Of a stretch of DNA of 64,000 bases, positions 29,353 through 36,743 are shown one piece after another. The notes under the pieces were generated by a model. That model was not told where the DNA came from, searched no databases, and was given only the letters and a program-made list of their open reading frames with translations. Positions within the stretch are counted from its first letter, which is position 1. Each line of letters opens with the position of its first letter. Location of the stretch: assembly GCF_023701695.1 (NCBI RefSeq), contig NZ_JAJOZC010000001.1:2666001-2730000 (forward strand), given 5' to 3'. A program made the translations under genes and the position numbers. The stretch is from Streptomyces sp. RKAG290 (GTDB lineage: Bacteria; Actinomycetota; Actinomycetes; Streptomycetales; Streptomycetaceae).

Positions 29353-29631
29353 TCACCGGTCTGCTTGCCCGAGGGACTCGAAACGCCAGCGGTGCACCGG
29401 CCGGGTGACGATCCCGGCGTCCGGCTCGGGCAGCTCCGGCAGCTCGTCGCCGTACGCGCCCTGCCACCAGGTGATGACCAGGACCCGGTCCTGCGGGGCG
29501 CGCAGCAGTTCGCTGCGCAGCGGCGGCCGTGCCAGCTCGCCCGTGCGGGCGCGTGCCCACTCCAGCAGTTCCGCGCCCCGGCCCTCGGTGGCGCGGGCCT
29601 CCCACATCATGGCCACGGTCCCGGCGCTCAT
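29353..29631 (-). CDS. Small hypothetical protein downstream of and coupled to tsaD
   Basis: The 92-residue product ([20 protein letters not shown] ... [20 protein letters not shown]) resembles a small ABM/dimeric alpha-beta barrel fold, with helix [13 protein letters not shown] and strand VLVITWW. That resemblance is only suggestive. Its ATG overlaps the tsaD stop by 4 bases (ATGA), so it is translated with tsaD. Confidence 0.65.
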   Translation of the reverse strand: MSAGTVAMMWEARATEGRGAELLEWARARTGELARPPLRSELLRAPQDRVLVITWWQGAYGDELPELPEPDAGIVTRPVHRWRFESLGQADR

Positions 29632-30734
29632 GAGTAGAGGTTGTCCTTGCTGATCTCGTGCACGTGGTCGTGCGTGTGCGGGTGGCCGTGGGCGCCGGGT
29701 ACGTGCGGCTCGGTCACCGGCAGCGAGGAGTCGGCCGACAGTTCCAGGTCGGAGGCCGGCCTGTTGCGCGCGACCATCTCCGCGCCGAGCGCCGCGACCA
29801 TCGCCCCGTTGTCGGTGCACAGGCCCGGCCGCGGCACCCGCAGCCGGATGCCGGCCCGCTCGCACCGCTCCTGGGCGAGCGCCCGCAGCCGTGAGTTGGC
29901 CGCGACACCGCCGCCGATCATCAGGTGGTCGACGCCCTCGTCCTTGCAGGCGCGGACGGCCTTGCGGGTGAGCACGTCCACCACGGCCTCCTGGAAGGAC
30001 GCCGCCACGTCCCGTACCGGCACTTCCTCGCCCGCGGCGCGCTTCGCCTCGATCCAGCGGGCGACGGAGGTCTTCAGGCCGGAGAAGGAGAAGTCGTACG
30101 CGGGGTCGCGCGAGCCGCTCAGGCCGCGCGGGAACGCGATGGCCTTGGGGTCGCCCTCCTTCGCGAGGCGGTCGATGACCGGGCCGCCGGGGAAGCCGAG
30201 GTGCAGCACCCGGGCGATCTTGTCGAAGGCCTCGCCCGCCGCGTCGTCGATGGTCGCGCCCAGCGGCCGTACGTCGTTGGTGATGTCCGGCGCCAGCAGC
30301 AGTGAGGAGTGACCGCCGCTGACCAGCAGCGCCATCGTCGGCTCGGGCAGCGGGCCGTGCTCCAGCTGGTCGACGCAGATGTGCGAGGCGAGGTGGTTCA
30401 CCCCGTACAGCGGCTTGTTCAGCGCGTAGGCGTACGCCTTCGCCGCCGATACGCCGACGAGCAGGGCGCCCGCGAGGCCGGGGCCCGCGGTGACGGAGAT
30501 GCCGTCGAGGTCACGGCCGGTGACCCCGGCCTCCTTCAGGGCGCGCTCGATGGTCGGGACCATCGCCTCCAGGTGTGCGCGGGAGGCGATCTCCGGGACG
30601 ACGCCGCCGAAGCGCGCGTGCGTGTCGACGCTGGAGGCGACGGCGTCGGCGAGCAGCGTCGTCCCGCGGACGATGCCGACGCCGGTCTCGTCGCAGGAGG
30701 TCTCGATGCCGAGTACGAGCGGTTCGTCAGCCAT
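29628..30734 (-). CDS. tsaD: tRNA N6-threonylcarbamoyladenosine transferase TsaD (Kae1/YgjD)
   Basis: TsaD, with TsaB and TsaE, transfers threonylcarbamoyl to A37 of ANN-decoding tRNAs. The 368-residue protein has the family start [17 protein letters not shown], the metal-binding H114-x3-H118 in [25 protein letters not shown] and the ASHK-like [17 protein letters not shown] blocks. After the conserved core it ends in an unusual His-rich tail (about residues 344-361, eight histidines). It is in the rimI-tsaB operon, with its ATG overlapping the rimI TGA (TGATG). Confidence 0.95.
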   Translation of the reverse strand: MADEPLVLGIETSCDETGVGIVRGTTLLADAVASSVDTHARFGGVVPEIASRAHLEAMVPTIERALKEAGVTGRDLDGISVTAGPGLAGALLVGVSAAKAYAYALNKPLYGVNHLASHICVDQLEHGPLPEPTMALLVSGGHSSLLLAPDITNDVRPLGATIDDAAGEAFDKIARVLHLGFPGGPVIDRLAKEGDPKAIAFPRGLSGSRDPAYDFSFSGLKTSVARWIEAKRAAGEEVPVRDVAASFQEAVVDVLTRKAVRACKDEGVDHLMIGGGVAANSRLRALAQERCERAGIRLRVPRPGLCTDNGAMVAALGAEMVARNRPASDLELSADSSLPVTEPHVPGAHGHPHTHDHVHEISKDNLYS

Positions 30735-31225
30735 CAGTCAGTCTCTGTTTCTTGTACGTGGAGGCGCATGACCAGCGCGTCGATGTTGCCCGGCTGGTAG
30801 TAGCCGCGGCGGAAGCCGATCGGTTCGAAGCCGAAGCGTTCGTACAGCTTCTGTGCCCGGGTGTTGTCGACCCGGACCTCCAGCAGCACCTCGGCGCACT
30901 CGAAGGCCGTGGCGTGCTTCAGCAGGTCGGTCAGGAGCTCGGAGCCGAGGCCGCTGCCCCAGTGGCCCCGGGAGACGGCGATCGTCTGCACGTCGGCGAG
31001 GTCGCCGGCCGCGGCCAGTCCGGCGTACCCGACGATCCCGCCGGTGACCGGGTCCTCGGCGACCACGTAGCGGCGGGTGGCCTGCGGGCCGCGGGCGTGC
31101 GCCAGCTCGGACCAGAACATGCCCGCCGACCAGGCGTCGTCCGGGAACAGCTCGTGTTCGAGATCGAGCACCGGATCGATGTCCCACCAGCGCATCTCGC
31201 GCAGTACTGCCGTCGCGGTGGTCAC
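30734..31225 (-). CDS. rimI: Ribosomal-protein-alanine N-acetyltransferase RimI (GNAT)
   Basis: The 163-residue GNAT protein has [20 protein letters not shown], the acetyl-CoA loop [19 protein letters not shown] (R-G-x-x-G-x-G/L type) and the C-terminal [20 protein letters not shown]. RimI acetylates the N-terminus of ribosomal protein S18 and is usually fused to or adjacent to tsaB/tsaD. The GTG start overlaps the tsaB stop (GTGA), and its stop overlaps the tsaD start. Confidence 0.92.
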   Translation of the reverse strand: MTTATAVLREMRWWDIDPVLDLEHELFPDDAWSAGMFWSELAHARGPQATRRYVVAEDPVTGGIVGYAGLAAAGDLADVQTIAVSRGHWGSGLGSELLTDLLKHATAFECAEVLLEVRVDNTRAQKLYERFGFEPIGFRRGYYQPGNIDALVMRLHVQETETD

Positions 31226-31884
31226 TTGGGCGTGACCACCTTGTAGTTCTTCGGGACCTGCGCGTCGGGCCTGCGGAGGTAGAGCGGCTGCGGGGGCAGC
31301 ATGTCGGCGCCCGCGGCCAGGCGCTCGGCGGCGAGGGCGGCCAGCGCGCCGGCGGCGACGTGCTCGGGGCCGCGGGCGTCCGGGAACGCCTCGGGGTAGA
31401 GGACCGCGCCCGCCCCGACCACGGGGAGCCCCGCGAGCTGCTCGGCGATGTCGGCGGGCCGGTCGACGGCGGGTTCACCGGTCCGGGTACGGGGGTCCTC
31501 GTACCGCGCCCAGTAGACCTCCTTGCGGCGGGCGTCCGTCGCGACGGCGAACGGCCCTGCCAGCCCGGCCTGTCCGGCGGCGTACGCGAGCGCGTCCAGG
31601 GTGCACAGTCCGTGCACGGGCACGGAGAGCACCGAACCGAACGTCGCGGCCGTGACCAGGCCGACGCGCAGTCCGGTGTAAGGGCCGGGGCCGACGCCCA
31701 CGGCCAGGTCGGTCACGGCGTCGAGTTTCACCCCCGCCTCGGCGAGGACCCGGTCGACGGCGGGCAGCAGCAGCTCCCCGTGCCTCCGGGCGTCGACCTG
31801 GCCGGACTCGGCGACGACACGGGTCCCGTCGTGCAGGGCGACGGTGACGGCAGGGGTGGCGGTATCCACAGCGAGCAAGAGCAC
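31222..31884 (-). CDS. tsaB: tRNA threonylcarbamoyladenosine biosynthesis protein TsaB (YeaZ)
   Basis: The 220-residue ASKHA-fold protein has LLLAVDTATPAVTVALHDGT, RRHGELLLPAVDRVLAEAGV and LAVGVGPGPYTGLRVGLVTA, matching TsaB. It forms the heterodimer with TsaD needed for t6A synthesis. It is the first gene of the tsaB-rimI-tsaD operon. The fourth component, tsaE, is 1.1 kb upstream on the same strand. Confidence 0.93.
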   Translation of the reverse strand: MLLLAVDTATPAVTVALHDGTRVVAESGQVDARRHGELLLPAVDRVLAEAGVKLDAVTDLAVGVGPGPYTGLRVGLVTAATFGSVLSVPVHGLCTLDALAYAAGQAGLAGPFAVATDARRKEVYWARYEDPRTRTGEPAVDRPADIAEQLAGLPVVGAGAVLYPEAFPDARGPEHVAAGALAALAAERLAAGADMLPPQPLYLRRPDAQVPKNYKVVTPK

Positions 31885-32044
31885 GCAAACAGCCTACGGC
31901 TCCGCGGCGGGGGCAACGGCGCCCCGTACGGCGTCCCGGCACCGGGGACCACGGCTGCTACCGTCACCGGACATACACGGAATACGTGTAAACGCTTGTA
32001 CGACATACGACAAATGACACACGAAGGCGAAAGGGGCGCGCACG

Positions 32045-32605
32045 GTGGCAAGGGGCAGCTCGGGAATCGTGGCCGTGCTCACCGCGGCGGCTGTCGCCGC
32101 GGTCGGTTTCCTGGCCTACCAGGCATCGGCGAACGTCCCCGACACACTCAACCCCAGGGCGACGTCGTCGAGCAGCGCCTCGGTCGCGGGCGGCCATGCC
32201 AAGCCGGAGGCCAAGAGGGACCCGCTCGCGGTTCCGGCGGCCTCGGGCATGGGCGTGCGGGTGGTGTACGCGCTGAGTGACCGGCGGGTCTGGCTGGTCG
32301 ACGCCAAGGGCAGGTCGAAGCGGACCTTCAAGGTCATGCCCAGTGCGGTGCGCGCGCTGCCGGGTACGTACCAGGTGACTTCGCGCTCCGGCACGGTCAC
32401 GGGCTCCGACGGGGTGCCGATCGAGCACGTGGTCCGGTTCGCGACGACGAACGACATCGCCATCGGCTTCAGCGCCGCGCAGGACGGCTCCATGCAGAGC
32501 CCGGACCCGACGGCGAAGGCGGGCGGCGTACGGATGGCCCGTGCGGACGGCAACGCGGTCTGGACGTTCGCGACGGTGGGCGTGAAGGTGGTCGTGGTCC
32601 CGTAG
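32045..32605 (+). CDS. Membrane-anchored/secreted L,D-transpeptidase-like protein without catalytic cysteine
   Basis: The 186-residue protein has an N-terminal helix (GIVAVLTAAAVAAVGFLAYQ) acting as signal or anchor, then a Ser/Ala linker. The C-terminal domain resembles the YkuD fold: RRVWLVDAKGRSKRTFKVMP, GTYQVTSRSGTVTG, VEHVVRF-like IEHVVRFATTN, and GGVRMARADGNAVWTFATVG. Active L,D-transpeptidases have SHGC(I/V)RM; here the string is AGGVRM, so both the His and Cys are missing. It is probably a non-catalytic relative. The GTG at 32045 follows AAAGGGG. Confidence 0.72.
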   Translation: MARGSSGIVAVLTAAAVAAVGFLAYQASANVPDTLNPRATSSSSASVAGGHAKPEAKRDPLAVPAASGMGVRVVYALSDRRVWLVDAKGRSKRTFKVMPSAVRALPGTYQVTSRSGTVTGSDGVPIEHVVRFATTNDIAIGFSAAQDGSMQSPDPTAKAGGVRMARADGNAVWTFATVGVKVVVVP

Positions 32606-32621
32606 CCCGGGGGCCCCGAGA

Positions 32622-32646
32622 TCAAGCCCGTCCGGCGATTGAGGAC
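32622..32646 (+). repeat. Streptomyces intergenic repeat (CAAGCCCGTCCGGCGATTGA type)
   Basis: A full copy of the 24-25 bp interspersed unit (CAAGCCCGTCCGGCG plus ATTGAGGAC) directly follows the end of the transpeptidase-like gene. The ends GTCC and GGAC can pair into a small hairpin. Confidence 0.8.
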
Positions 32647-32686
32647 GTCCGTGACCCGAGCCCGGATCGGGCACACAGAGGCCACA

Positions 32687-32709
32687 TCAAGCCCGTCCGG
32701 CGATTGAGG
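32687..32709 (+). repeat. Second copy of the same intergenic repeat
   Basis: The unit recurs 65 bases downstream of the first in the same orientation, ending GATTGAGG. It lies just past the stop of the small iron-box ORF on the opposite strand. Confidence 0.78.
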
Positions 32710-32734
32710 GCGGCGGGCAGGCCACCGCCGCGGC

Positions 32735-32905
32735 TCAGGCGCGGCGGGGGCCGGACGGTGCGCTGCCTCGTGGGGGAGCCGCGGCGGAGCCGGGTCGCGC
32801 GGCACCCGGCGGTGTGGACACCGCGTTCGCCGCCGCACCCGCCGCCAGCAGGTCGCTCATCGATACCGCCCGCGGCGGCCGCACTTCACTCTCGGATGTA
32901 GGCAT
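32735..32905 (-). CDS. 56-residue small ORF preceded by an iron box
   Basis: The leftward frame from ATG 32905 encodes 56 residues, starting MPTSESEVRPPRAVSMSDLL and ending GSAPSGPRRA. It has a near-perfect ribosome site, AGGAGG, 7 bases before the ATG, and an 18-bp iron-box-like palindrome 32 bases upstream. There is no membrane helix, Cys or His; the peptide is rich in Ala, Pro and Arg. I do not recognise the family. The expectation is a small protein made under iron limitation under DmdR1/IdeR control, but that is inference from the operator. It lies downstream of tsaE on the same strand. Confidence 0.65.
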   Translation of the reverse strand: MPTSESEVRPPRAVSMSDLLAAGAAANAVSTPPGAARPGSAAAPPRGSAPSGPRRA

Positions 32906-32936
32906 GGACGCCTCCTGGGACTCCGGTGGAAGGCAC

Positions 32937-32954
32937 GGTTAGGTACACCTAACC
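32937..32954. promoter_or_regulatory. Iron box (DmdR1/IdeR-type operator)
   Basis: GGTTAGGT-AC-ACCTAACC is a perfect palindrome containing TTAGGT and ACCTAA, the core of the DtxR-family iron box (TTAGGTTAG-like consensus). Its placement 32 bases before a strong RBS and ATG suggests Fe(II)-dependent repression of the small ORF. Confidence 0.78.
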
Positions 32955-33034
32955 TGTTCTCGCCCTCCATGTCACCACGCCCGCACCGCCCCGCGCAACA
33001 ATTTGCCGACACCATGTCGGAAACGAGGCGGGTA

Positions 33035-33607
33035 TCAGGCCCCGGCCACCGCCCACGGCCCCCAGGACTCCGCACCCAGTCCGGCCCACCTCTCCCCCAG
33101 GCCCACCAGCGTCACCGCGCGCCGCTCGTCGTCCGTGTCGCCGACCGCGCGGTGGATGAGCACCCGGAGCCGGTCGTCCGCCAGCTCCTCGACCTTGCCG
33201 TCGCCCCACTCGACGACCACCACCGACTCCGGCAGCGACACGTCGAGGTCCAGGTCCTCCATCTCGTCGAGCCCGCCGCCCAGGCGGTACGCGTCGACAT
33301 GGACCAGCGCCGGGCCGTCGCCGAGCGGCGGATGGACGCGGGCGATCACGAAGGTGGGGGACGTGACGGCGCCGCGCACCCCCAGGCCCTCGCCGAGGCC
33401 GCGGGTCAGGGTCGTCTTTCCGGCGCCGAGCTCGCCGGTGAGCATCACCAGGTCGCCGGGGCGCAGCACGCCGGCGAGCCGACGGCCCAGGGCCTGCATC
33501 TGTTCGGGGGACTCGACGGCCAGGTTCACGGTGACGGCGCCGGGTGTGGTCCCCTGCGCGGCGCCTTCGGCGACCTCAGCCGCCGGGCTGTTGTGCGGTG
33601 CTTCCAT
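33035..33607 (-). CDS. tsaE: tRNA threonylcarbamoyladenosine biosynthesis ATPase TsaE (YjeE)
   Basis: The 190-residue protein has the Walker A GELGAGKTTLTRGLGEGLG, then SPTFVIARVHPP and VHVDAYRLGGGLDEMEDLDL, and VVVEWGDGKVEEL, matching TsaE. It powers turnover of the TsaB-TsaD complex. I start at ATG 33607; an in-frame TTG lies three codons upstream. Its 5' end overlaps the 3' end of the alpha/beta hydrolase gene by about 32 bases, so the two are probably co-transcribed with alr upstream. Confidence 0.93.
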   Translation of the reverse strand: MEAPHNSPAAEVAEGAAQGTTPGAVTVNLAVESPEQMQALGRRLAGVLRPGDLVMLTGELGAGKTTLTRGLGEGLGVRGAVTSPTFVIARVHPPLGDGPALVHVDAYRLGGGLDEMEDLDLDVSLPESVVVVEWGDGKVEELADDRLRVLIHRAVGDTDDERRAVTLVGLGERWAGLGAESWGPWAVAGA

Positions 33608-34826
33608 GCCCGCCAACGTTAGAGGATTCCGGTACGGCTCCCGCCCTCACCAACAGGTCCGCCAGCCGGTCCGTCACCGTCTCCGGGTGCTCCAGCATCA
33701 CCAGGTGGCCGGCGTCGGGGACGATGACCAGCTCCGCGTCGGGCAGCTGGTCCGCGATCGCCTCGCTGTGCGAACTGGGCGTCACCAGGTCCTTGTCGCC
33801 CGCCAGGATCAGCACCGGGAGGTCCCGGAACGCGGGCAGCGCGGCGCTCTTGTCGTGGTCGGTGAACGCCGGGTAGAACTCGGCGACCACGTCGATCGGC
33901 GTGGACTCGATGAGCCGTTCGGCGAACCGTTCGACCGCCGGGTCCACGTCACGCGAACCGAACGAGTACCGCTTGATCAGCCCGGCGAACAGGTCCGCGG
34001 TCGCCCGCCGCCCCCGCTCCACCAGTTCCGCCTGCGAGCCCAGCGCCTTCAGCACGCCGGGCAGCACCCGCCGTACCGCGTTCACGCCCGCCACCGGCAG
34101 CCCGAAGTTGACCTCGCCGAGCTTCCCGCTCGACGTACCGACGAAGGCGACGGCCGCGACCCGGTCGCGGATCAGCTCCGGGTACTGGTCGGCGAGCGCC
34201 ATGATCGTCATACCGCCCATGGAGTGCCCGACCAGCACCACCGGGCCCTGTGGCGCGGCCGCGTCGATCACGGCGGCGAGGTCACGGCCGAGCTGGTCGA
34301 TGCCGACGTGGACCCCCTTCGCCTGCGCCCGGCCGCGCTCCGAGCGGCCGTGGCTGCGCTGGTCCCAGTGGACCGTGCGCACCAGGCCGCGCAGGGCCGC
34401 GCGCTGGAAGTGCCAGGAGTCCTGGCTGAGGCAGTAGCCGTGGCTGAAGATCACCGTCACCGGGGCCGGGGCCTTGCGCCCGAACAGGCGGCGCCTGCGC
34501 GGGCCGGCCGCGGCTCCGGGGGGCGTACCGCCGGCGCCCGCGCCGCTGCCGGGTTCGACCTCGTCGATCTCGTAGTACAGCTCGGTGCCGTCGTCGGCCG
34601 TGGCCCGGCCCGGCAGCCCGCGCAGCGAGCCGTACGGTCCGGTGGCGTCCAGCGCCAGCCTGGCCCGCTTGCGCATGCCCCGGCCGACCGTCAGCCGCTC
34701 GACGGCGACCCCGGCCGCCGCGCCTGCGGCGATCACACCTATGGCGGCCCCGGCGACCCCCGCCCGGCGCCAGCCGGCCGCCGAAGCGGCCGCCGCCATC
34801 GCGTCCCCCGCGCTGATCTCGCTCAC
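33576..34826 (-). CDS. Alpha/beta hydrolase, membrane-anchored
   Basis: The 416-residue protein has a hydrophobic N-terminal segment (AGVAGAAIGVIAAGAAAGVA) and then an alpha/beta-hydrolase domain. The oxyanion region is IFSHGYCLSQDSWHF, the nucleophile elbow GHSMGG, the acid in LILAGDKDLVTP and the histidine in DAGHLVMLEHP. An Arg/Pro linker with RRRRLFGRK is inserted before the core. By family it is an esterase, lipase or peptidase; the substrate is unknown. The GTG at 34826 is preceded by GAGGAG. The 3' end overlaps tsaE. Confidence 0.87.
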   Translation of the reverse strand: MSEISAGDAMAAAASAAGWRRAGVAGAAIGVIAAGAAAGVAVERLTVGRGMRKRARLALDATGPYGSLRGLPGRATADDGTELYYEIDEVEPGSGAGAGGTPPGAAAGPRRRRLFGRKAPAPVTVIFSHGYCLSQDSWHFQRAALRGLVRTVHWDQRSHGRSERGRAQAKGVHVGIDQLGRDLAAVIDAAAPQGPVVLVGHSMGGMTIMALADQYPELIRDRVAAVAFVGTSSGKLGEVNFGLPVAGVNAVRRVLPGVLKALGSQAELVERGRRATADLFAGLIKRYSFGSRDVDPAVERFAERLIESTPIDVVAEFYPAFTDHDKSAALPAFRDLPVLILAGDKDLVTPSSHSEAIADQLPDAELVIVPDAGHLVMLEHPETVTDRLADLLVRAGAVPESSNVGGHGSTAQQPGG

Positions 34827-34964
34827 CGTGCCGCGCTCCTCGTGGGTCGTGTCCTTCAGGTCAGGGCTGGTCTGATCTCAAGTGAACTCGACCGATCAGA
34901 TTCGGTCTCATTCGGTCAACTCGGAACATGTTCAGATCGTGCCTGGTCAAGGTTGCTTCCTCGG

Positions 34965-36146
34965 TCAGGACTCGGCCGGTTCGCCGTCCGCGGTTGCGCC
35001 GGGCGCTTCGTCGTCCCGGTAGACGCGCGGCACCCGGCCGCCGATCCGGGTGACGATCTCGTACGCGATCGTGTCGGCCGCCTGCGCCCAGTCCTCGGCG
35101 CTCGGTTCGCCCCGGTCCCCCGGGCCGAACAGCACGGCGTCGCTGCCCTCCTCGACCACGTCCCCGTCGAGGTCGACGACGAACTGGTCCATGGCCACCC
35201 GGCCGGCGACCGTCCGCCGGACCCCGCCGACCAGGACCGGACCGCGGCCCGAGGCGTGGCGCGGGATGCCGTCCGCGTAGCCCAGGGGCACCAGGCCGAG
35301 CGTGGTCTCGCGGGACGTCGTGTAGTGGTGCCCGTAGCTGACGCCGTGGCCGGCCGGGACCTGCTTGACCAGGGCGACCGACGCCGCGAGCGTCATGACC
35401 GGCCGCAGGCCGAAATCGGCCGGGGTGCCGAGCTCGGGGCTGGGCGAGATGCCGTACATGGCGATCCCGGTGCGCACCAGGTCGAAGTGCGACTCGGGGA
35501 CGGTCAGCGTCGCCGGGGAATTGGCGATGTGGCGCACCTCGGGCTCGATGCCGGCCTTCCGCGCGTGCGCCAGCATGTCGTCGAACAGGTCCAGCTGGGC
35601 GGCGATGGAGGGGTGTCCGGGCTCGTCCGCGCAGGCGAAGTGGGACCAGAGGCCGGTGATCCGGACGGTGCCCGCCTCCTCGGCGGTGCGGGCGGCGGCG
35701 ACGAGTGCGGGCCAGTCGGCGGGCTGGCAGCCGTTGCGGCCGAGGCCGGTGTCGGCCTTGAGCTGCACGCGGGCCGGGCGGCCGGCCGCCGCGGCTGCCG
35801 CGGTCACCTCGCGCAGCGCCCACATCCCGCTCACCGACACGTCGATGTCGGCCTCGATCGCCTCGCGCCAGGGCCCGCCCGGCGTCCACAGCCAGCACAT
35901 CATCCGGCCGCCGAGCCCCGCCGCGCGCAGGGCGAGCGCCTCCTGCGGCGTGGCGGTGCCGAGCCAGGTGGCGCCCGCTTCGAGCGCGGCGCGGGCACAG
36001 GGCACCGCGCCGTGCCCGTACGCGTCGGACTTGACCACGGCCATCAGCTGCGCACCGGTCGCCCGGGCACGCAGCGCACGCACGTTGGCGCGGAGTGCGG
36101 CGAGGTCGATCTCGGCACGGGCTCGCAAGGACGCTGTCTCGTTCAT
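34965..36146 (-). CDS. alr: Alanine racemase
   Basis: Alr interconverts L- and D-alanine with PLP, supplying D-Ala for peptidoglycan. The 393-residue protein has the PLP-lysine motif AVVKSDAYGHGAVP (K39), the barrel block KADTGLGRNGC, HIANSPATL, RTGIAMYGISPSPE and the C-terminal catalytic-tyrosine region VSYGHHYTTSRETTLGLVPLGYADG. The ATG at 36146 gives the usual length; further upstream codons in the same frame lack an RBS. It lies upstream of the hydrolase and tsaE genes. Confidence 0.95.
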   Translation of the reverse strand: MNETASLRARAEIDLAALRANVRALRARATGAQLMAVVKSDAYGHGAVPCARAALEAGATWLGTATPQEALALRAAGLGGRMMCWLWTPGGPWREAIEADIDVSVSGMWALREVTAAAAAAGRPARVQLKADTGLGRNGCQPADWPALVAAARTAEEAGTVRITGLWSHFACADEPGHPSIAAQLDLFDDMLAHARKAGIEPEVRHIANSPATLTVPESHFDLVRTGIAMYGISPSPELGTPADFGLRPVMTLAASVALVKQVPAGHGVSYGHHYTTSRETTLGLVPLGYADGIPRHASGRGPVLVGGVRRTVAGRVAMDQFVVDLDGDVVEEGSDAVLFGPGDRGEPSAEDWAQAADTIAYEIVTRIGGRVPRVYRDDEAPGATADGEPAES

Positions 36147-36251
36147 CGCGCCCAGTGTCTCAGAGCCGTACGACACGGCCCCCGGGTACCGGTCGTGGCA
36201 GGGCGCGCCGCTCCGGCGCGCGGGAGCGGCGGGGGTCACCGGCGCCGCCCG

Positions 36252-36295
36252 TCCGGATCATGCCGGGCTCGCTCGCGCACCCGGCGTGGTCCGGA
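36252..36295 (-). terminator. Terminator hairpin after the DUF488 gene
   Basis: CCGGATCATGCCGGG (36253-36267) pairs with 36280-36294 at 13 of 15 positions around a 12-base loop, starting 11 bases past the DUF488 stop. A second GC-rich hairpin lies nearby at 36203-36221. Confidence 0.6.
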
Positions 36296-36305
36296 CGGAG
36301 GATCC

Positions 36306-36692
36306 TCAGCCGTGGCGCAGCTCGTGTGCCAGATGGTCGACGAGGACCGGCACATGGCTGTGCGGGACGTCCTTGACGGCCGTGACCAGCGTCACCGGGC
36401 CGCCGTCGCGGACCAGCGCCACCAGTTCGCCGACCGCGGCGGCGTGCACGGGGTCGGCCAGCTCGGCGCGGTAGCGGTCGACGAAGTCGTCGTAGCGGGT
36501 GTCCGAGCGGTCCTCGTGGTACCAGGTACGCAGCTCGTTCGACGGGGTCAGCTCCTTGAGCCACCTGTCGATCGCGGCACGTTCCTTGGCGACGCCGCGC
36601 GGCCAGAGGCGGTCGACCAGGACGCGGGTGCCGTCACCGTCCTCCTGCGGGTCGTACACCCGGCGTACGCGCACGTCATCGTTGCTGCCCAC
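36306..36692 (-). CDS. DUF488 family protein
   Basis: The 128-residue protein contains the DUF488 markers VRRVYDPQEDGDGTRVLVDR, LWPRGVAKERAAIDRWLKEL, and SNELRTWYHEDR. The C-terminal VTLVTAVKDVPHSHVPVLVD completes the domain. The family is widespread and its reaction is unknown. The GTG start lies about 50 bases past the end of nnr on the same strand. Confidence 0.85.
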   Translation of the reverse strand: MGSNDDVRVRRVYDPQEDGDGTRVLVDRLWPRGVAKERAAIDRWLKELTPSNELRTWYHEDRSDTRYDDFVDRYRAELADPVHAAAVGELVALVRDGGPVTLVTAVKDVPHSHVPVLVDHLAHELRHG

Positions 36693-36743
36693 GACCGATC
36701 ACTTCCTCGCTGCCGCCGCCCGCGCCTGCGCTCCCAGCATCAC

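Noticed and set aside
29280..29403. Plus-strand peptide fragment reading EWFPGRKPSSYEVADELDAI, as a possible gene remnant
   Set aside because: It is open but has no start or RBS, begins at a GAATTCT hairpin, and its end overlaps the tsaD-linked small gene. Family not recognised, so it is not called.
34827..34964. Small peptide between alr and the hydrolase (TTG start, 29 codons)
   Set aside because: Only a weak TTG start and no conserved-looking sequence; the AT-rich stretch is better explained as a promoter for the hydrolase gene.
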